In this document: positions 60,338 to 64,000 of the stretch, in pieces
How positions within the stretch are numbered: the first letter of the stretch is position 1
Layout of the letters: each line of letters begins with the position of its first letter
Origin: Bog-756 sp963725275
GTDB taxonomy: Bacteria; Actinomycetota; Acidimicrobiia; Acidimicrobiales; RAAP-2
Assembly: GCA_963725275.1 (NCBI GenBank)
Contig: CAVRXS010000005.1
Location: forward strand, 310,001 to 374,000
Length of the DNA stretch: 64,000 nucleotides
Direction of reading: 5' to 3'
The notes under the pieces: model-generated
Databases searched by the model: none
Told to the model about the DNA's origin: nothing
Seen by the model: the letters and a program-made list of their open reading frames with translations, nothing else
Position numbers and translations under genes: made by a program

Positions 60338-62440
60338 GTGAACGGGGCACTCGGCCACACCGGCGTCCTGCTCGGCTTCGCCGCGGCGGTGGTCGGCGGG
60401 GTGGTGCTCGTGGTCGGCCTGGTCCGCGGGCGACGGGGCTCGCTCAGCGGCGCGCAGGTCTACGCGCCGCTCATCCTCCTCGGGGGGCTGGTGGCGGCGG
60501 CCGCCATGGAGCGCGCCCTCATCACCCACGACTTCACCCTCGCCTACGTCGCCGACAACAACAGCCGGTCGACCCCGCTGCTCTACTCGATCACCGGCAT
60601 GTGGTCGGCACTGGCGGGCTCGATCCTCCTCTGGGCGCTCATCCTCGGCGGGTACGCCACGGCGATGGTCTGGAGGTTCCGCAAGCGTGCCGCGGAGGAA
60701 CTGGTGGCCTGGGCCACCCTGACCGTCTACGTGGTGGCCGCCTTCTTCTTCGGTCTCATGCTCGGGCCGGCGGACCCCTTCACCCACGTGAGTGGGGCCG
60801 TCCCGGCGAACGGCCTCGGGCCCAACGTGCTGCTCCAGGACAACCCGCTGGTCCTCTTCCACCCCCCGATGCTCTACCTGGGGCTGGTCGGATTCACCCT
60901 CCCCTTCGCCTTCGCGGTGGCCTCCTTGATCACCGGGAGGCTGGACGACGCCTGGCAGCGCGAGACCCGCCGCTGGACGCTCTTCGCCTGGACCTGCCTC
61001 ACCGTCGGCATCGTGCTCGGTGCCTGGTGGTCCTACCAGGTCCTCGGCTGGGGCGGGTTCTGGGCCTGGGACCCGGTCGAGAACGCATCGCTGCTGCCGT
61101 GGCTCGTGGGCACCGCCTACCTCCACTCGGTGATGGTCGAGCAGCGCAGGGGCCTGCTGCGCATCTGGAACCTCTCCCTCGTGGTGGCGACCTTCAGCCT
61201 CACCATCCTCGGGACCTTCCTCACCCGTTCGGGGGTCCTCCAGTCGGTGCACTCCTTCTCGACCTCGACCATCGGGCCCCTGCTGCTCGGCTTCTTCGGT
61301 CTGGTGCTGGCGGTCGGCGTCGGCCTCATCGCCTGGCGGGGTGACCGGTTGCGCTCGCCCGGCGGCATCGATGCACCGCTCAGCCGCGAGGGGGCCTTCC
61401 TCGCCAACAACCTCCTCTTCGTGGCGTTCGCATTCGTGGTCCTCCTCGGCACGGTCTTCCCTCTTCTCTACGAGGCGTTGAGCGGCGGGTCCCAGGTCGG
61501 GGTCGGGGCCCCCTACTTCAACCGGCTGGTCATCCCGATCGGCCTGGGTCTGCTCTTCCTCATGGCGGTGGCACCGGCGCTGCCGTGGCGGAAGACGACG
61601 GCGGAGGTGCTCCGGGGGCGCCTCGCAGTGCCGGCCGCCATCGGGGTCCTGGTCGTCGTGAGCTGCGTGGCCGCGGGGATACGCGGCGTCGAACCCCTGC
61701 TCGCCTTCGGCCTCGGCGCCTTTGCCGCCGCGTCGGCCGGACGCGCCCTCGTGCTGTCGGTGCGCGGCTCGTGGCGGAGCGCACGGGCCTCGGGCGCCGC
61801 CCCGCTCCGGGCCGCCCTTGCCGGGTGGCGCGGCCTGGTCGGGCGGGCGAACGGGGGGATGATCGTGCACATCGGCGTGGTGGTCCTCGCGGTCGGCCTG
61901 GCCGCGGCCACCGCGTTCGGCCAGCGCGCATCGGTGGTGCTGGCCAGGGGGGAGGCGACCCGGTTCGACGGACACACCGTCGAGTTCGTCGGCACGAGGA
62001 TCGTGCGCACCCCGGCGCGCGTGTCGTCCGAAGCGGTCCTGCGGGTCGACGACGGGGGCGAGTTCACCCCGGCCATCAGCCAGTTCGGTGCCGGGACCCA
62101 GGCCGTGGGCACGCCGGCCATCGACTCGAGTTGGACCTCCGACGTCTACCTGACCATCGACTCGATCCCCGCCGCCGGTGGATCCTGGACGTTCGGGGTC
62201 GTGGTCCAGCCGATGGTCGTGTGGCTCTGGATCGGGGGTGGGCTGATGGCGGTCGGATCGGTCCTGTCGGCGGTTCCCGGCCGCAGGCGTCGTCCCACCG
62301 ACCCGGTCTCGGCCCCCCTGCAACCCGCGTTCCCGCGTGGCCGTGAGGCGTCGGGTCACCAGGAGCCCGCCGACGACGACCGCACGCCGGCCGGTGTTGC
62401 GCTCGACCGACTCCCGGTGGGCGCCGGCGAATCGCCATGA
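60338..62440 (+). CDS. ccmF: cytochrome c heme lyase subunit CcmF
   Basis: 700 residues from GTG 60338. About 14-15 membrane helices; the WWD domain WGGFWAWDPVENASLLPWL is at about 237-255, with HPPMLYLGLVGFTLPFAFAV and FLTRSGVLQSVHSF around it (external His pair). C-terminal soluble domain (VEFVGTRIVRTPARVSSEAV). Together with CcmH it attaches heme to apocytochrome c. Stop overlaps ccmG (ATGA). Confidence 0.93.
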   Translation: MNGALGHTGVLLGFAAAVVGGVVLVVGLVRGRRGSLSGAQVYAPLILLGGLVAAAAMERALITHDFTLAYVADNNSRSTPLLYSITGMWSALAGSILLWALILGGYATAMVWRFRKRAAEELVAWATLTVYVVAAFFFGLMLGPADPFTHVSGAVPANGLGPNVLLQDNPLVLFHPPMLYLGLVGFTLPFAFAVASLITGRLDDAWQRETRRWTLFAWTCLTVGIVLGAWWSYQVLGWGGFWAWDPVENASLLPWLVGTAYLHSVMVEQRRGLLRIWNLSLVVATFSLTILGTFLTRSGVLQSVHSFSTSTIGPLLLGFFGLVLAVGVGLIAWRGDRLRSPGGIDAPLSREGAFLANNLLFVAFAFVVLLGTVFPLLYEALSGGSQVGVGAPYFNRLVIPIGLGLLFLMAVAPALPWRKTTAEVLRGRLAVPAAIGVLVVVSCVAAGIRGVEPLLAFGLGAFAAASAGRALVLSVRGSWRSARASGAAPLRAALAGWRGLVGRANGGMIVHIGVVVLAVGLAAATAFGQRASVVLARGEATRFDGHTVEFVGTRIVRTPARVSSEAVLRVDDGGEFTPAISQFGAGTQAVGTPAIDSSWTSDVYLTIDSIPAAGGSWTFGVVVQPMVVWLWIGGGLMAVGSVLSAVPGRRRRPTDPVSAPLQPAFPRGREASGHQEPADDDRTPAGVALDRLPVGAGESP

Positions 62441-63027
62441 CCGAGCCGCGGGAGCTTCTCCCGTCGTCTCCGGTGCCCGCACGCGGCGGCACCCACACCG
62501 CCCGCTGGGTGGGGGTCGGGGTGCTGGTGGTGGCCGCCGGAGTGGTCGCCGTGCTGGCCACCCGTCCGCCCGCGGCGGTCAACGAGGTGCAGAGCCCGCT
62601 GGTCGGCGCCCAGGCCCCCCCGGTACGGGGGCTCACCGTCGAGGGCACGCCGTATACCCTGGCCCGCCACCCCGGTTCGTTCGTGGTGGTCAACTTCTTC
62701 GCCAGCTGGTGTGAACCGTGTCAGCAGGAAGGACCGGAGCTGGTCAGGTTCGCCTTCGAGCACCACCGTTCGGGGGACGCGTCCATGGTCAGCGTCGTCT
62801 TCGACGACACTCAAACGGCCGCCCGCTCGTACCAGGCAACCCTCGGCGCCACCTGGCCGACGTTGGCGGACAACGGGGGAGGGCTCGCCCTCAGCTTCGG
62901 GGTGCGCGCACCACCGTCGACCTTCGTGATCGCGCCCGACGGCAGGGTGGTGGCCTACATCGTCGCCCCGGTGACCGCGGCGGACCTCGACGCCGTCATC
63001 GCCCGTGCACAGCGGTCCGGCGCATGA
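62437..63027 (+). CDS. ccmG: thiol-disulfide protein CcmG/DsbE (TlpA-like)
   Basis: 196 residues from ATG 62437. Membrane anchor at 25-44, then a thioredoxin fold with VVVNFFASWCEPCQQEGPEL (C92-x2-C95) and cis-Pro APPSTFVIAPDGRVV. Reduces the disulfide in apocytochrome c or CcmH. Receives electrons from CcdA encoded upstream. Stop overlaps ccmH by four bases. Confidence 0.9.
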   Translation: MTEPRELLPSSPVPARGGTHTARWVGVGVLVVAAGVVAVLATRPPAAVNEVQSPLVGAQAPPVRGLTVEGTPYTLARHPGSFVVVNFFASWCEPCQQEGPELVRFAFEHHRSGDASMVSVVFDDTQTAARSYQATLGATWPTLADNGGGLALSFGVRAPPSTFVIAPDGRVVAYIVAPVTAADLDAVIARAQRSGA

Positions 63028-64000
63028 GCGGGCGGCGGTTCCCGGTCTGGACGCTCATCGGGGTGGTGCTGGTCGTCGCGCTGATCGCCGGAAGCGGCGT
63101 GCTCTCGTCGACCCCGCCGACCGCCGCCGAGCGTTCCGCGTCCATCGAGTCGGTGATCCGGTGCCCGAGCTGTGAAGACCTGTCGGTGGCCACCTCCAGC
63201 GCGCCGACCGCGGTGGCTGTGCGGGCGACCGTCCGACAGCTCGTCGGTGACGGCCGCACCGATGCACAGGTCGAGCAGTACCTCGAGGCCCGCTACGGGT
63301 CGACCATCGTGCTCGACCCGCCCGCGAGCGGGTGGTCCCTCCTGGTCTGGGTGCTGCCGGTGGCCTGCGGCCTCCTCGCCGCGGTCGCGTTGACGGTCGT
63401 CCTCGTGCGACGGCGCCGGATCGGCGACGGGGACGACCCGGTCGCCGTGGACCTCGACCCGGGTCTCGTGGAGGAACGTCGCGCCTTCATCGCCCGGTCG
63501 CTGGCCGATGCCGACGCCGAGTTCCTGGCCGGCGATCTCTCCGACCGCGACTACCTCTTGCTACGGCGGCGCGACATGCGGCGTCTCGCCGCGCTTGACG
63601 GTGCCGCCCCGACCACCGCGGTTGGGTCAGCTGCGGGTGTCGTCGCGTCGTCGGCACCGTCCGGGGCAGCGGTCGCCGTCGCGGAGCGTCCGGAGCCGGC
63701 GAACGCCCCCGAGGAGCCGCCCGTCACGCCACCCCGGACCCGGAGCCGCCGGAGCTGGTGGTTCCTTGCTGGCGCGGTGGCCTGCTTCGCCGGGGCCCTC
63801 GCCGTGGCCGTGGTCCTCTTCTCGTCCTCCCGCCTCCCCGGGCAGACCGCGACCGGCAGCATCGCCCTGAACTCGGCCCAGCAGACCGAGCGCACCCTCG
63901 ACCAGGCGGCGACCCTCGAGAACGAGGGGCAGGTCGGCGAAGCTGCCCAGCTCTACCAGTCGGTACTGACCGCCCACCCGAAGAACGTGGTGGCCCTGGC
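63024..64000 (+). CDS. ccmH: CcmH, fused to a CcmI-like TPR part; truncated by window end
   Basis: From ATG 63024 the frame is open to the last base, so the C-terminus is outside the window. N-terminal CcmH domain: an anchor (PVWTLIGVVLVVALIAGSGV), then VIRCPSCEDLSVATSSAPTA with the redox pair C47-x2-C50, RATVRQLVGDGRTDAQVEQY and YGSTIVLDPP. A second membrane helix near 111-131 is followed by a CcmI-like region (FIARSLADADAEFLAGDLSD), a third helix (SWWFLAGAVACFAGALAVAV) and the beginning of a TPR motif (EGQVGEAAQLYQSVLTAHPK). CcmH holds the apocytochrome for heme attachment; the TPR part of CcmI binds its C-terminus. Confidence 0.85.
   Translation, partial: MSGRRFPVWTLIGVVLVVALIAGSGVLSSTPPTAAERSASIESVIRCPSCEDLSVATSSAPTAVAVRATVRQLVGDGRTDAQVEQYLEARYGSTIVLDPPASGWSLLVWVLPVACGLLAAVALTVVLVRRRRIGDGDDPVAVDLDPGLVEERRAFIARSLADADAEFLAGDLSDRDYLLLRRRDMRRLAALDGAAPTTAVGSAAGVVASSAPSGAAVAVAERPEPANAPEEPPVTPPRTRSRRSWWFLAGAVACFAGALAVAVVLFSSSRLPGQTATGSIALNSAQQTERTLDQAATLENEGQVGEAAQLYQSVLTAHPKNVVAL

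Noticed and set aside
60230..62482. A 750-codon minus-strand frame opposite ccmF.
   Set aside because: Antisense to a gene with complete CcmF motifs; the translated sequence is Glu/Asp/Arg/Gly-biased with no domain.
1..64000. tRNA, rRNA or CRISPR features.
   Set aside because: No tRNA-like cloverleaf ends, no rRNA sequence and no regularly spaced repeat was seen on reading both strands.

Overview
The window is a GC-rich bacterial chromosome segment with many GTG and TTG starts, 1-4 bp gene overlaps and several starts that look leaderless. The gene content (TetR/MarR/PadR/AraC/MerR regulators each beside one small enzyme, a wax-ester-synthase/DGAT family protein, an RskA-like anti-sigma factor, a type 3 prolyl-tRNA synthetase, a fused LivH-LivM permease) points to an actinobacterium. 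A complete System I cytochrome c maturation operon is unusual there and makes a deep-branching lineage such as Acidimicrobiia plausible; that placement is inference. No rRNA, tRNA, CRISPR array or prophage was seen.

Layout. 1-20 kb is an accessory mosaic of stress and detoxification modules: LUD protein, tautomerase, alpha/beta hydrolase with divergent TetR, Ohr-DsbA pair, exported nucleoside-hydrolase-like protein, YCII/ECF sigma pair, an ArsR-SRPBCC-DUF2182-DUF899 operon with tandem operators, proS, TetR/SDR, two AraC-VOC pairs lying either side of an IS1380-type transposase, methyltransferase/MerR, and a secreted phosphoesterase lipoprotein. 20-29 kb is transport: a LolD/FtsX-like ABC pair, an MFS exporter with divergent MarR, a PadR regulator, and a DrrAB-like ABC exporter. 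29-39 kb holds the most distinctive locus, a cobalamin riboswitch in front of a secreted alpha/alpha-toroid protein, then an amidase-like protein, a TetR/epimerase pair, a beta-propeller lipoprotein, a wax-ester-synthase-type acyltransferase and a membrane-anchored lipase. 38.8-43.8 kb is a branched-chain amino acid (Liv-type) ABC transporter operon. 43.8-48 kb is valS, divergent cysS and a cold-shock gene. 48-56 kb has acyl-CoA dehydrogenase, LMW phosphatase, di-iron ferritin-like protein, ECF sigma/anti-sigma pair, TetR, glycosyltransferase, enoyl-CoA hydratase and gmd. 56.3-64 kb is ccdA followed by ccmABCDEFGH, with ccmH running off the window end.

A feature of the whole window is single-base frameshifts: at least nine genes are broken in frame, including the essential valS (about six shifts) and cysS (one), and the MFS gene (four) and PadR gene (about six). 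Where I worked out the repair, most need one base deleted, which fits residual sequencing or assembly indels better than true pseudogenes. Boundaries of those genes are given for the reconstructed gene.
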